A stretch of DNA of 64,000 nucleotides from positions 36,124,201 to 36,188,200 of the forward strand of contig NC_074717.1 of assembly GCF_947242115.1 (NCBI RefSeq), in the 5' to 3' direction. A model generated the notes under the pieces. That model was not told where the DNA came from and did not search any database. It was given only the letters and a program-made list of their open reading frames with translations. A program made the translations under genes and the position numbers. Origin of the DNA: Biomphalaria glabrata. Its lineage: Eukaryota > Mollusca > Gastropoda > Planorbidae. This document shows positions 11,201 to 20,799 of this stretch, piece after piece; positions within the stretch are counted from its first letter, which is position 1; each line of letters opens with the position of its first letter.

Positions 11201-13083
11201 GCTCGAGTGAAGAATTTGAGAACCTTTCCATTGCTGCATGTTCTGATGTAATATCAACACTAACGCCATCCTCTTTTACAACGAGCTCAACAACACATCA
11301 CCGTGGTCCAGATTTCCTTCAAGCGCTTCGCGAATGCTCACAGCGATGCCAAACATGAGTACTCATTTGTCAAGAACTAACAACTATTACAAAAACCTAT
11401 TACTCCGAGGAAAAATTCTGCAATTTCATAAGCTATAGTCAATCGAATTTGTCCATTCATGATTGCTTATTGCGTAGTTTGTACTGCTCGAGTGAAGAAT
11501 TTGAGAACCTTTCCATTGCTGCATGTTCTGATGTAATATCAACACTAACGCCATCCTCTTTTACAACGAGCTCAACAACACATCACCGTGGTCCAGATTT
11601 CCTACAAGCGCTTCGCGAATGCTCACAGCGATGCCAAACAGGAGTACTCATTTGTCAAGAACTAACAACTATTACAAAAACCTATTACTCCGAGGAAAAA
11701 TTCTGCAATTTCATAAGCTATAGTCAATCGAATTTGTCCATTCATGATTGCTTATTGCGTAGTTTGTACTGCTCGAGTGAAGAATTTGAGAACCTTTCCA
11801 TTGCTGCATGTTCTGATGTAATATCAACACTAACGCCATCCTCTTTTACAACGAGCTCAACAACACATCACCGTGGTCCAGATTTCCTACAAGCGCTTCG
11901 CGAATGCTCACAGCGATGCCAAACAGGAGTACTCATTTGTCAAGAACTAACAACTATTACAAAAACCTATTACTCCGAGGAAAAATTCTGCAATTTCATA
12001 AGCTATAGTCAATCGAATTTGTCCATTCATGATTGCTTATTGCGTAGTTTGTACTGCTCGAGTGAAGAATTTGAGAACCTTTCCATTGCTGCATGTTCTA
12101 ATGTAATATCAACACTAACGCCATCCTCTTTTACAACGAGCTCAACAACACATCACCGTGGTCCAGATTTCCTTCAAGCGCTTCGCGAATGCTCACAGCG
12201 ATGCCAAACAGGAGTACTCATTTGTCAAGAACTAACAACTATTACAAAAACCTATTACTCCGAGGAAAAATTCTGCAATTTCATAAGCTATAGTCAATCG
12301 AATTTGTCCATTCATGATTGCTTATTGCGTAGTTTGTACTGCTCGAGTGAAGAATTTGAGAACCTTTCCATTGCTGCATGTTCTGATGTAATATCAACAC
12401 TAACGCCATCCTCTTTTACAACGAGCTCAACAACACATCACCGTGGTCCAGATTTCCTACAAGCGCTTCGCGAATGCTCACAGCGATGCCAAACAGGAGT
12501 ACTCATTTGTCAAGAACTAACAACTACTACAAAAACCTATTACTCCGAGGAAAAATTCTGCAATTTCATAAGCTATAGTCAATCGAATTTGTCCATTCAT
12601 GACTGCTTATTGCGTAGTTTGTACTGCTCGAGTGAAGAATTTGAGAACCTTTCCATTGCTGCATGTTCTGATGTAATATCAACACTAATGCCAATATTAG
12701 ATTTAAAATCACGTAACACATCAATGTCAAGGTTACAAAGATCTGTTAATTTTACAGGTGATGATGCGTTTCTGACTGTCCTTCACCATTGTTCAGCACA
12801 CTGTCAGACCGGCATTGTAATATGTCAAAAATTGTCAGTGGCGACTCAGGTTTTATGGAATGAAACGCAATTTTGTAATTTTATGACGTATAATAATTCA
12901 GGCCTCTCAATGTTTAATTGTTTAATTAGAAGTAAGTACTGCCTACTTGAAGAGTTTAATAATCTCTTAAAGGTTTCTTGCTCTAGTAAAGCATCTCTAT
13001 GTCATTGTAGTTTGACTGTCTTGGTGCATTTTCTGGTATACTTCCTTTATACTGTCATGAACCGGTACATTGGGGATGAATAA
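5224..13083 (+). CDS. Giant tandem-unit Cys-rich secreted protein
   Basis: One reading frame of 2619 codons, interrupted by two in-frame TGA codons at 7366-7368 and 11356-11358. Residues 1 to about 21 form a signal peptide (MTSEKSLLTFLLIITIATVS). Residues 35 onward hold 26 units of 95 aa, then a diverged unit (about residues 2510-2590, starting DDAFLTVLHHC) and a hydrophobic segment (LTVLVHFLVYFLYTVM) with a short charged tail, possibly a membrane anchor. Each unit has seven Cys at positions 9, 13, 20, 37, 52, 59 and 72, two N-glycosylation sequons (both NLS) and a linker TLTPSSFTTSSTTHH suited to O-glycosylation. The last six Cys have exactly the spacing of the genes at 35182, 40626 and 59398, so all four are paralogues. 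The first ORF alone (5224-7368) would give a 713-aa soluble product. The TGAs may be real truncating changes, assembly errors, or a sign of decay in this copy. I do not recognise the family and assign no function. Confidence 0.82.
5326..12692 (+). repeat. 285-bp coding tandem array, 26 units
   Basis: Units start at 5326 + 285k (k = 0 to 25) with no change of length, and the last begins at 12451 and loses similarity after 12690. Most units are identical at every base. The only differences I found: cctt to ccta at unit positions 8-11 in units 10, 13, 15, 20, 23, 24 and 26; tttcata to tttctta (Ile to Leu) in units 10 and 13; GGA to TGA in units 8 and 22; His to Gln in unit 19; Asp to Asn in unit 24; Ile to Thr and one silent change in unit 26. 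Silent sites are as uniform as replacement sites, which points to very recent expansion or strong homogenisation. Confidence 0.95.
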
Positions 13084-13465
13084 TTTCTTATAGTTTGTGT
13101 TTTGCAAGTGAGTTAATCTGCTATTCAATTCCTACACTTAGCTTACATTCACTTTCTGTGTGACTATCGTAAGGGAAAATTTGCTAAAAGTTGGAAACGC
13201 TAGTGCGCAGCGTGGTGAGAATTGAAAATGGTGCGAACTTGTGTTGAATTTAAGAAAAGTAAAAGTATGACATAACAGAAATCATTTGTTTAAATCTATA
13301 GTTTAGAACAGAGTAGTATGGCTGATTAGCTTAGCCTTAAGCTTGCCTAGGAGAGAACCTCTTTCAACTGCAGGTCCGTTCATTTTTTTATATTGTCTTC
13401 CCATCACTTTCTCTGTTTCCCTGTACATAGTAATAGCCTTCACCTTTTCTTTCCCTTCAATGATA

Positions 13466-13471
13466 AATAAA
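13466..13471 (+). terminator. Polyadenylation signal of tandem-unit gene
   Basis: The first AATAAA seen downstream of the stop at 13083, 383 nt further on. No intervening coding sequence. Confidence 0.5.
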
Positions 13472-13479
13472 AAGATTAT

Positions 13480-13915
13480 TTGGTTTACTTTATTATTGAA
13501 GATTAAGTTGCAATTGATTTTTAAAAATGTATATTATTTGTTTACATGTTTATTTTTTGTGAATTCTTAATTATCAAAATGTACACATTTTATAAAATTG
13601 ATACTTGAAAGTAGGATTGGGAACTCTGATTATGAGATGATTAAGATCAGCCGATGCATATTATGAGGCATGTTCTAATACACTTCTGCTTACTTCAAAG
13701 TAAAACTTTTCCGTGGCCTGGTGTGACTAAGATACAATTATTGATTTACTTGTATACTTTAAATTATTACAATGTTATTAATGCAGTCTGCCTTTTAACA
13801 AAGATAATGTTTATATTAAAATTATTCTACAAAATTAAATGAAATCATGATTTATGTGTATTTATTTATTATTTAATAATTTATTTTAGTAACTTTTTAA
13901 ATCTACATCTTAAAC
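13480..13915. other. AT-rich intergenic stretch, nothing recognised
   Basis: No gene or known repeat is visible between the polyadenylation signal and the transposon end at 13921. Confidence 0.4.
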
Positions 13916-13920
13916 TTAAG

Positions 13921-13990
13921 GCAGTGTTTTCAAAACCGTATTGTTTCGCGAGGCCTGACTAGGTGTTCCACGAACTACTGGAATAATTAA
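13921..13990 (+). mobile_element. hAT-type terminal fragment
   Basis: Reads gcagtgttttcaaaaccgta followed by a cgcgaggcctg...gttccacgaac line, the usual look of a hAT end (CAGTGTTT-C/T-C-AAA...GTTCC-C-GAAC). No partner end or 8-bp duplication was found. Confidence 0.45.
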
Positions 13991-14224
13991 CTAGTAGGCC
14001 AACACGTGAAATAATCTCTTTAAAAAATAAGCAAAGTGTTCCGCTAAATACTCAGAATGTAAGAACATCGGTTAAAAAGCAGATCTAGAACAGTATGGTG
14101 TCTCCATCAGCCGTGAAATGACAACGGATCATCTCATGGAAATGTGATGACGGCCTTCCCCATGATTGGATATAGCTGTAAGGCAGCAGAGGTTTGATTT
14201 CAGATTTTTCCTTCTCCTAGTTGG

Positions 14225-14450
14225 GTAGCCCGCCAAGGCTAATGAGTCCCTCCTGCCCGAACCTTACTGACTGAAACGTCAGTTACTCGCCTTTGCCCTT
14301 TCTGCTGTTAGTGAAAACAGTTCTGCAGGTCCCAATATCTTAGCCACAAGTGAAGGCCAGGAATTGAAGTGGTTGTCAGAGACTATTCTAGACGCATCCA
14401 ATTGGAAGCATTTTATAGATATTTGATAGCTTATTTCCATAAACACTTCT
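14225..14450 (+). repeat. Dispersed repeat shared with 34310-34485
   Basis: Shares gccaaggctaatgag, tgaaggccaggaattg/tgaaggccaagagttg and ttggaagcat with the copy at 34310-34485 over about 200 bp. Family not recognised; no ORF. Confidence 0.6.
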
Positions 14451-14464
14451 GGCAACGACAAACT

Positions 14465-14560
14465 TACGGCACAAAACCAGTTACTCCGAGGAATAATTCA
14501 GCAATTTTATCACTTATAATCAATCTTATTGTGAGAATAATAGGGAGTTCGTAGATTCAT
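14465..14560 (+). pseudogene. Relic of the Cys-domain unit
   Basis: The bases ttactccgaggaataattc...gcaatttta...tataatcaatc align with the unit segment ttactccgaggaaaaattctgcaatttcata...tatagtcaatcg of the tandem-unit gene 1.4 kb upstream. Read in the matching frame it gives KTSYSEE, a stop, FSNFITYNQS, then YC and a REF motif, corresponding to unit residues KTYYSEEKFCNFISYSQS...YCSSEEF with part of the middle deleted. One key Cys is now Ser. It is a decayed partial unit, older than the uniform array, since it differs from it at many sites. It might be a remnant of a former neighbouring paralogue. Confidence 0.65.
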
Positions 14561-14788
14561 TTTATTCAGAGTTATCCAAAGAAGAAATAAAAAAGGCGGG
14601 TTGTTTGTGGGCTGTATGGGCGATCTACAAACCAAAGAACAAGAGGAAGGGGGGGGTGACGACATATTTCCGTGCAGAGGTTTGATCTAAATATTTGCAA
14701 ATAATTAGCTTATTTGTTACACATTTCGAACTTAAAACATATTGTTAAATTATGTCCCTCTTTTCTACGTTTCACTCTTCAGAAGTGT

Positions 14789-14822
14789 GTGTGTGTGTGT
14801 GTGTTTGTGTGTGTGTGTTGTT
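14789..14822 (+). repeat. (GT)n microsatellite
   Basis: Runs of gt with one interrupting gttt, followed by a T run. Confidence 0.9.
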
Positions 14823-14934
14823 TTTTTTTAGTATTCCATATATTTGCTGCTTAAAGCTCTGGTAAGAAAGCTCTACCCATATAAAATTAGGTACGTACTT
14901 TGTAGTTTGATTGTTAGAGTGGATCATAACTCTC

Positions 14935-15358
14935 TGAGGAAGACAGAAAAATCTTGAGAATGAAAACTAAAAAGCGAGTGAGACAGTGAGAAAGTAGGTC
15001 AAGAAAGTGAACGAGAAAGTAAAAGAGAAAGAAGGAGAAAAAGAAGAGGAAAAGGAGAATAAGAAAGAAAAAGAGAAAGAATGAAACAGTAATAGAAAAA
15101 GAGAATGAGAAAGAAAAAGAAAGAGAGAACGAGAAAGTAAAAGGGGAGAGAGAAAGGAATAACAAAGAAGGGGAAGAGATTGAAAACGTTGAAGAAAGAT
15201 TGAACTAGAAAAAGGGACAAAGAGAATGATGAAAAAAAGGAGAGAAAATGGAAAATAATCATAAGTGAGATAGACAGAGAGAGAATGAGAAAGAGGAAGA
15301 AAGAAGGAATGAGAAAGAATTGACACAGAGAGAAAGAAAAAGATTAAGAAAGAATAAG

Positions 15359-15389
<31 letters not shown>

Positions 15390-15463
15390 GAAATCGTTAG
15401 AGCACAAATAAGAGGGACAGAGAGAGAGCAAGAATGCACGAAAGATACACAAAATGGCTGATC

Positions 15464-15495
<32 letters not shown>
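14935..15495 (+). repeat. 0.56-kb polypurine tract
   Basis: Almost every base on the plus strand is A or G (gaaagagaaagaa-type words), with pure (GA)n blocks at about 15366-15390 and 15463-15492. The long pyrimidine ORFs on the opposite strand (Ser/Phe/Leu only) are by-products and not genes. Such tracts can form triplex DNA; that is known of polypurine-mirror repeats and not shown here. Confidence 0.9.
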
Positions 15496-15497
<2 letters not shown>

Positions 15498-15797
15498 AAC
15501 AGGTTTAACCCTATCAAATTAACCAGCAAATGGCTGCAGCTATTCCGTGACACTCTCTGGCACACACTAGAAAGACATTCACGGTCAAGTTATTTTGAGA
15601 GAGTCATGCTCCGTTGAACTTCCTTATTTCCACATAGACCATGGCCCGCCGAGTAGTGAAAAAGAACAGTTTAGTCTGCTGTTTTAACTACAGATGTCTT
15701 GTAAGCATTTCTTCACATAGTACTACCGAACTTAACATCAGTTTATGCACATCATTATTTAGAGACACATGCTCCCAAGAAACTCATTTCAAAGTCT

Positions 15798-15956
15798 GTG
15801 GTGAGTGGGCTCCGGGAAAAGAAACAAATCTACAACCGCGGTACTCAATCTTTGACTGCCTGGAGGATGTATCAATTCAGAAACGCGTGTCATGGAGGCA
15901 ACCCCGAAAACAAATCGTGGAGTCTAACAGCACCTGGCGAATGGCAACAGGAAGTT
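15798..15956 (+). CDS. Doubtful exon, unknown product
   Basis: Two overlapping open frames cover this stretch. The one containing QFRNACHGGNPENKSW has a protein-like composition, but no convincing acceptor and donor pair bounds it and no homologous family came to mind. Listed only because the base composition differs from the surrounding AT-rich sequence. Confidence 0.12.
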
Positions 15957-16292
15957 GAGATGGTCCGAGGACCGCTGTTTTACATAGTGTATTTTCTAGA
16001 AAACTTTATTCATCTTCCTTCACATCTCATTTATATTCAAATGTTTCAATGGAAAAAAAATTACAGCCAAAGTTTTGAATGTAGACATTCACTCTAGTCA
16101 GTTAGTGTTATTTCAAAGGGACACTACATACAATGTTATTAAGTTAAACGAGTACATCGCCCTTATCTCACTATTTTTTTTATTGTTATGTTAAATGTAA
16201 CTTTGTTTTTTTTAACTTATAACTCACAGAAACCACGTGGCCAACCCTGAACTATTTTATTGTAAGAGTTTATTGTTGTTTTTACATTAGAC

Positions 16293-18045
16293 CAGGCATG
16301 TCAAACACAGTGTTTTCGGGCCGCATGCGGCCCGCGACCATTTTGCATGCGGCCCGCTTGGCCACCTCAAGAATAATCAAAATAATGTTAAATTATTACG
16401 CGTTTAAGAGTCAACACTAATTTTCAGGTAAAAAAAAAAACAACTAAAAAGTAACAATCAAATTCATTGAACTTATTGAGAATTCTTTAATGATCCGATT
16501 TTTGGAAACAAATAATTTTTCGAAAATGTATTTCAAATTAAATTAGATGTGGTAGTTCGTTTTTTTATTTATTAACTTCGAATTATATTTTAAGTTATCT
16601 TTTAAGTTTAGTGCTGTAAATTATTATTATTTATTGTTAATAAAACATCTTAAATAAGCAATATGTTAGACTTACAGAAAAATTATCAGTGGTTAATATT
16701 GTCATTCTATGTTATTTCATTGACTACTGGCCCCCTATATATTCAGTTTATTCATAACAGTCTGCGGTCAGAAGACAATTTACACTATTTTGCTGACAAT
16801 TTATAATTTCCCAGAATAAAGGATTTTATACTGATGAAGAATCAGAAACTACAGCAGCAACTGCTACTAAAAGAAAAATTAAGGACGAAAATAGATCGTT
16901 TCAAGAAAGATGGGAGTTATTTCTGCACGTCGGTATCAATTAAGATTCACTGCTTAATATGTAATTCTTGTATTAGTGTGCCCAAAGAGTACAATGTCAA
17001 ACAATATTAAGCTAATCACAAAAACGCTTGTATTCTTACACCTGGAAAAATGCGGAGATGACAAGCTACTTGAATGGAAAAATAGTCTTAAAAGGCAACA
17101 AACAGTACTTGTTAAACTGAAAAACGAGAGTGAGTCTGTAGCGAAAGCCAGCTACATTTTGTCAAACTTCATTGAAAGCTATAGCAAATCATTTAGTGAA
17201 GGTGATTTGATGAAGGGGTGTATCGTTAAAGCAGCGGAAGTCCAGAAAAAAGGTGAAAGCATTCAAAGAAATAACGTTAACTAGGAACACTGTGGTAGAT
17301 AGAATAAATGGCGTGTCAGTCAGATTGCGGGAATAATTAAAGAACAAAATAGCTGATTTTGAATTCCTATCATTGGCTCTCGATAAGTCAATTAATGGAA
17401 CGGGTATAGCACAGTTGGCTATATTCATAAGGACCTTTGACAGGAATTTTGAGATACATAAGGAACTACTTGAGCTCTGTTCTATACATAAATACCACAA
17501 CAAGCGAGGATGTTTTTGAGAAATTACAGGAGGTGATATTGCAGTAAAATTTACCTTTGCTAAAAATAGCTAGTCTAGCAACAGATAGCGCAAGGTGCGC
17601 ACCAACCATGATTGGGGTTAGAAATGTTGTTGGTTCAAAGCTGCTTGCAAAAATAAGTGAGGCTGATGCTAATTTAAAATTTGATCGTTTTCAGTGCATC
17701 ATTCACCAAGAAGCATTATGCACAAAGTAATTACAGTTTCAACATGTACTAAGACCAGTTCCAGTTGCTCTCAATTTTATTCGTGACCGTGGCTTTAATT
17801 ATCGCCAATTTTCAATGTTTCTGGATGACATTGGGCATGAATTTGATTGTTTTTCCACTATGAAAGCTACAAAACACCTCACCTTTCAAGATTATCTGCC
17901 AAACAAACTTCAACCTGACATTAATAAACTTGTATCCCAGAAAAGATGTCAAGCATCAGGACAAAGAAGAAGAAAAGAACTAAAGCAGACTTTTTATGAA
18001 TTTACTCGCTATTTCATGCGTGTGTACCCTTTAAAATAATAATAA
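16293..18045 (+). mobile_element. Decayed hAT transposon, GTF2IRD2/ZBED-like transposase
   Basis: The left end is caggcatgtcaaacacagtg followed by gcggcccgc words, typical of hAT. The plus strand then encodes, in shifting frames, a BED-finger-like segment (NRSFQERWELF near 16890, CLICNSCISVPKEYN near 16955), ILSNFIESYSKSFSEGD (about 17155-17205), a DFEFLSLALDKS-like segment near 17360, FQCIIHQEALC near 17690 and NFIRDRGFNYRQFSMFLDD (about 17775-17830). These are, in order, the landmarks of the transposase family from which vertebrate GTF2IRD2 was domesticated. Several frameshifts and stops make it non-functional. The right end is missing; the sequence passes directly into an AAT run and a LINE tip. 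Confidence 0.78.
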
Positions 18046-18046
18046 C

Positions 18047-18096
18047 GAGACTCGACCCTGGCGGCGCCAGAGAATGAATACTCGTTCGTTCCAAAC

Positions 18097-18136
<40 letters not shown>
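18047..18136 (+). mobile_element. R4-like LINE 3' tip with (TAA)n tail
   Basis: The block gagactcgaccctggcggcgccagagaatga...actcgttcgttc ends in (AAT)13. The same block, reversed, ends the LINE fragments at 50080-50482 and 50497-51100 next to their coding region, so this is a copy truncated to its last 60 bp. It contains the small palindrome ctggcggcgccag. It also starts right after a short aataataataa, as if inserted into a TAA repeat. Confidence 0.7.
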
Positions 18137-18137
<1 letters not shown>

Positions 18138-18352
18138 CGGAAGAAGTCTCACAAACAAACAGGACAAAATCGATCAATTTAATCGGGATAAAGTATGCAA
18201 CAAAATTTTTATACCAAATAAATCTATAGCCAATGATAGAAATTCCTTTAGATATCACACACACATTACAAACTGACCATTGCATTGAGTCCAAGGATTG
18301 GCCAAAAATTTAGTGTACTTAATGACCTAATGTATTCTATTAGGTGGCTAAT

Positions 18353-18868
18353 TACCATATTTTCGCGCATTATCTCCGCGTTCGCATATAACCCGCTCAC
18401 ACGTATAGGGGCCAACCCCGCACACATTACAAAAAAAGCAGAAATAAATTCGTACAACCCGCACCTTTATATACCCCGTATTTCAACAAAACCGGTATCG
18501 ACAAATTAGTATACTTTCTTACTTACATATCCCAAGTGATTACTGGCATATTAAACATTCTCTGCCGCATCGGTACTATTTATTTTCATGAGGTTTATAA
18601 TGAGATGTTCATAAAGCTTTAAAATAATAATAATAATAATAATAATCTTTATTGTCCGTATGGAAATTTGTCTTACAATTTGTGCATTACATCAAACAAA
18701 AAAAATGTACATTACACAACCACACAGCGAACTCTAGGAGGTCTAAAGACCCTCAGGTATGTCCATAGTTTTCGTTATGCTCTGTTTATGAGTTAAAAAC
18801 ATTGTGTAAACCACTTTTTTTTTTTAAATCTTGCATAAACCGTGGCTTATATGAGCGAAAATACAGTA
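18353..18868. mobile_element. Non-autonomous TIR element (MITE)
   Basis: The left end taccatattttcgcgcat matches the reverse complement of the right end (tactgtattttcgctcat) at 15 of 18 bases. The interior has ataacccgctcacacg and gtacaacccgcacctttata and, near 18626-18760, an AAT run with a block shared with the repeat at 49985-50072 on the other strand. No ORF. A deleted relative lies at 22899-23215. Confidence 0.6.
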
Positions 18869-19263
18869 TCTAGCCTATTTGATGGTTTATTATTTAACCT
18901 GATATTTAGGATACATATTAGGCTCTAAAACGTTTTGAAAACAAGTTTGACATAGAAAGTAAATTTAATTTAAAATTGCACTACAAACATTTTGTTGCTA
19001 TTTTCTCCAAAAATCTCCAAAAAAAAAAAACCCAACAAAACATTGACCGAAGAGTGTAGAAAGCACAAAGAATAAAAACACATAAATATCACACTTGAAT
19101 AGGCGTATAGTCGTATTTCAATATTGATAGTTACTTCGTCATTCTTTGATTCCTTTGTAAATTAGCTTTTAAGTTTTTAGTTCATCAACAGCTTAATGGT
19201 ATTGTTTTCAAGATTATTCCAGACTTCACAAACATATATAAAAGATGAGAAGATATTCTATAT

Positions 19264-19269
19264 TTTATT
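19264..19269 (-). terminator. Polyadenylation signal of mucin-like gene
   Basis: AATAAA on the minus strand, 63 nt beyond the stop codon at 19332. Confidence 0.5.
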
Positions 19270-19331
19270 GTTGTTGATGTTTATACCAAAAAAAAACCTT
19301 GATGATTTATCTGAAATATTTATCAGATGAA

Positions 19332-20171
19332 TTATCTCAATTTCATAAGATGATAACTTAAAACAAATGTCAATAGGGGGACCAAGGGGTTGACTGTTAC
19401 CGAGTTACCAGGATTTTTAACGGTTGTGGTCGAAGAGGTGGAAGACGTTGATGAGGTCGATGTGACATTGGGAACAGTTATGCTGGACTCCGAGGTCAAT
19501 GACACGTTGGATGCTGTTGTGCTGGACACTGACTCCGTGGTCAATGACACGTTGGATGCTGTTGTGCTGGACACTGGCTCCGAGGTCAATGACACGTTGG
19601 ATGCTGTTGTGCTGGACACTGACTCCGAGGTCAATGACACGTTGGATGCTGTTGTGCTGGACTCCGAGGTCAATGACACGTTGGATGCTGTTGTGCTGGA
19701 CACTGGCTCCGAGGTCAATGACACGTTGGATGCTGTTGTGCTGGACACTGACTCCGAGGTCAATGACACGTTGGATGCTGTTGTGCTGGACTCCGAGGTC
19801 AATGACACGTTGGATGCTGTTGTGCTGGACACTGACTCCGAGGTCAATGACACGTTGGATGCTGTTGTGCTGGACTGCGAGGTCAATGACACGTTGGATG
19901 CTGTTGTGCTGGACACTGACACCGAAGTCACGCTGGACGAAGTCATTCCTGCAGTTGTCAGGTCGGATGATACGGTCTCTTTCAATGTTGTGGCAGCAGT
20001 GGTCGAACTTACTTCAGGCGTCGAATTGTCTGAGGTAGAGGAAACGGAAGATGTTAAGGTCATTGCCGTGTCTGTGGTTAGATCGGTAATGTTCGCTGCT
20101 GGCGTGGAGGTACCTGATGCGAAATGGAGGCTCATAATTAAACCTAGTAAAAGTGCTGGTTTCAATAGCAT
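19332..20171 (-). CDS. Mucin-like Ser/Thr-rich surface protein
   Basis: 279 aa. Residues 1-20 are a clear signal peptide (MLLKPALLLGLIMSLHFASG). Residues about 21-90 are Ser/Thr-rich. Residues about 91-225 hold ten copies of TTASNVSLT in 13- or 15-residue units (SSTTASNVSLTSE with or without SV/PV), each with one NVS sequon, so both N- and O-glycosylation are likely. The end, VNPLVPLLTFVLSYHLMKLR, is hydrophobic after a small-residue region and suits a GPI signal. There are no cysteines in the repeat part, so it is not a member of the Cys-domain family around it, though it shares the same gene plan: intron-free coding part and an acceptor just before the ATG. The antisense frame is also open, a by-product of the repeats. 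Function unknown; mucin-like proteins commonly serve as surface coats. Confidence 0.78.
   Translation of the reverse strand: MLLKPALLLGLIMSLHFASGTSTPAANITDLTTDTAMTLTSSVSSTSDNSTPEVSSTTAATTLKETVSSDLTTAGMTSSSVTSVSVSSTTASNVSLTSQSSTTASNVSLTSESVSSTTASNVSLTSESSTTASNVSLTSESVSSTTASNVSLTSEPVSSTTASNVSLTSESSTTASNVSLTSESVSSTTASNVSLTSEPVSSTTASNVSLTTESVSSTTASNVSLTSESSITVPNVTSTSSTSSTSSTTTVKNPGNSVTVNPLVPLLTFVLSYHLMKLR
19487..19925 (-). repeat. 39/45-bp coding minisatellite
   Basis: Ten units of 39 or 45 bp, the difference being the presence of six bases encoding a Ser/Pro-Val pair. Units are nearly identical; one carries tgc for tcc and another Thr for Ser. It encodes the TTASNVSLT repeats of the mucin-like protein. 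Confidence 0.9.
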
Positions 20172-20187
20172 TTTCGTGACAGAGGAT

Positions 20188-20205
20188 CTGAAACATATAT
20201 ATATA
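20188..20205 (-). other. 3' splice acceptor before mucin-like gene
   Basis: On the minus strand, tatatatatgtttcag ends 16 nt before the ATG at 20171. Implies a non-coding 5' exon upstream. Confidence 0.55.
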
Positions 20206-20639
20206 TAGAGAGAAAATATATATTAATTATATTGTGTATTGCATAGATTGTATCGTTATTTATTGTGTTCTAGTATAGAACTAGTTAAAGCTTTTGGCCA
20301 GAGATATGAAAATATCTACGAATTACATTTGATATAGAATTTGCTCGTGAAAGTCACCCTCATCTGCCCAAGGATAGCCAGATAATTGACCGGGTGCAAG
20401 TATTCCTCTTCCCCATCAGGTTTTTGCTGGTGCGGAAACTGTAAGTACTTTTGGTCTGTTCCAATGGGGAAAAAAAAGGATGCTGTTTTTTTTTAAATGT
20501 ATTTGTATACAATATTTTGTAGTTGTTAGTTTGGATTTCGGCACATGGATCACCACTTGCCCGCAGGATTGGTAACACATTTAAGAAAGTACGGAAAAGA
20601 TATAAACTAATGTACTAATTAGATTAGTGCAACTCAGGT

Positions 20640-20778
20640 GCTGATAAAATTTAAGTAAAGTTCCTCTTTCAGACCTTGTAGTCTATAGGGTAGATAATGT
20701 AAAGGTCATCTGATTCTATGGCCTACAGTTAACGAGGGTGTCATGTGGCCAGCACAACGACCAACCGCCTTTACTGGT
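20640..20778 (-). repeat. SINE tail, 5'-truncated
   Basis: Minus strand reads taaaggcggttggtcgttgt, then gccacatgacaccctcgtta and ends in the aaggtctgaaagaggaactt block, the 3' half of the tRNA-derived SINE seen whole at 26919-27185. Confidence 0.75.
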
Positions 20779-20799
20779 GCTGAAAATTTACACTAATAA

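Noticed and set aside
5224-13083. CRISPR-like or satellite array instead of a gene
   Set aside because: The 285-bp period is a multiple of three, the frame is kept across all units, and a signal peptide and a diverged C-terminal unit bracket it. That fits a coding array.
14914-15565. Several Ser/Phe/Leu-rich open frames on the minus strand
   Set aside because: They are the pyrimidine strand of the polypurine tract, open by composition alone.
19390-20208. 272-codon open frame on the plus strand opposite the mucin-like gene
   Set aside because: It mirrors the 39/45-bp repeats, whose reverse complement happens to lack stops. The minus frame has a signal peptide, sequons and a hydrophobic tail; the plus frame (acidic VNDTLDAVVLD repeats) has no start context or signal peptide.
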